From: DASRWT01 sp046728035
GTDB lineage: Bacteria; Methylomirabilota; Methylomirabilia; Rokubacteriales; CSP1-6
NCBI GenBank assembly: GCA_046728035.1
Contig: JBKPDT010000397.1
Coordinates: 1-5,682, forward strand
Reading direction: 5' to 3'
Length of the DNA stretch: 5,682 bases
Shown here piece by piece: positions 5,499-5,682 of this stretch (the stretch's first letter is position 1; every line of letters starts with the position of its first letter). The translations under genes and the position numbers were made by a program. Below the pieces are notes generated by a model. That model saw nothing but the letters and a program-made list of their open reading frames with translations. It was not told the DNA's origin and did not search any database.

Positions 5499-5682
5499 TC
5501 AGCCCAGGCTCTCGATGCGAACGGCTCCGTTCTCCTCGACTAGAAGCACGCCGGCACCCTTCGAGATCGGCTCCACCATGCGGCCCGTCAGGCCGAGGAC
5601 GGCGGCCTCGTTCGTCGGGCTGTGCCCGGCGACGAGGGCGCGGCCGCCTTCGGGGAGCCCGTCGAGGATGCGACGCAGCGCG
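5499..5682 (-). CDS. Histidine phosphatase family protein (SixA/phosphoglycerate mutase type), C-terminal part
   Basis: Reading leftward from 5681, sixty residues are visible, ending at the TGA at 5501-5499. They include the helix ALRRILDGLPEGGR, the strand and catalytic motif ALVAGHSPTNEAAV, the segment LTGRMVEPISKGAGVLLVEE, and a terminal strand VRIESLG. The GHSP motif holds the second catalytic histidine of the superfamily. The RHG motif with the phospho-accepting histidine lies in the missing N-terminal part beyond the window. The closing KGAGVLLVEE strand is typical of small bacterial SixA-like members of about 160-200 residues. These cytosolic enzymes remove phosphate from small molecules or phosphohistidine proteins; the substrate cannot be told from this fragment. 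The gene converges with the small charged protein at 5209. Confidence 0.82.
   Translation of the reverse strand, partial: ALRRILDGLPEGGRALVAGHSPTNEAAVLGLTGRMVEPISKGAGVLLVEENGAVRIESLG

Noticed and set aside
1..5682. CRISPR array, tRNA or rRNA genes, insertion sequence ends
   Set aside because: No regularly spaced direct repeats, cloverleaf sequence, rRNA core sequence or transposase motif was seen on either strand.

Overview
The window is strongly GC-rich with G/C-dominated third codon positions. Its gene content fits a deep-branching actinobacterium of the Thermoleophilia/Gaiellales/Rubrobacter type: a DUF1918 protein, a MpaB/DUF2236 remnant, a stand-alone MetE-like methyltransferase, a fused inositol-phosphate cytidylyltransferase/CDP-alcohol phosphotransferase, and a PHP protein beside it. 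The placement is inferred from protein families only; no rRNA or tRNA gene was found.

Layout from left to right. (1) 1-307, minus strand: the start of a secreted protein with a clear signal peptide and an excellent Shine-Dalgarno site, then a reading-frame break and a domain with two CPDG motifs that runs off the left edge. (2) 445-938, plus strand: a decayed MpaB/DUF2236 gene whose conserved blocks lie in successive different frames. (3) 985-2049, plus: an intact 354-residue MetE catalytic-domain-like protein with zinc-binding His/Cys residues. (4) 2068-2277, minus: an intact DUF1918 protein, convergent with the MetE-like gene. (5) 2423-3808, plus: the centrepiece, an intact 461-residue fusion of a CTP-dependent nucleotidyltransferase and a CDP-alcohol phosphotransferase. 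It resembles the bifunctional enzyme that makes phosphorylated di-myo-inositol phosphate, a thermophile compatible solute. A hairpin plus T-run terminator follows. (6) 3937-4678, plus: a PHP-domain metallophosphoesterase with all its recognisable ligand motifs but one frame break, and an ATC codon where a start codon would be expected. (7) 4679-5208: no intact gene, with possible fragments of a cupin and a crotonase. (8) 5209 onward, plus: a small charged protein with no visible stop. (9) 5499-5682, minus: the C-terminal end of a histidine phosphatase (SixA/phosphoglycerate mutase type), running off the right edge.

The most coherent working idea is that genes 5 and 6 form a compatible-solute module. 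The fusion enzyme would make a phosphorylated phosphodiester, which needs a phosphatase to become the final solute, and a phosphoesterase gene sits directly downstream. This is an inference from context; the terminator between the genes and the disrupted state of the PHP gene weaken it.

There are at least five apparent frame breaks in 5.7 kb, while the two longest genes are uninterrupted. The MpaB remnant looks genuinely decayed. The single breaks in the secreted-protein and PHP genes could be recent mutations or consensus errors, which only raw reads can decide.
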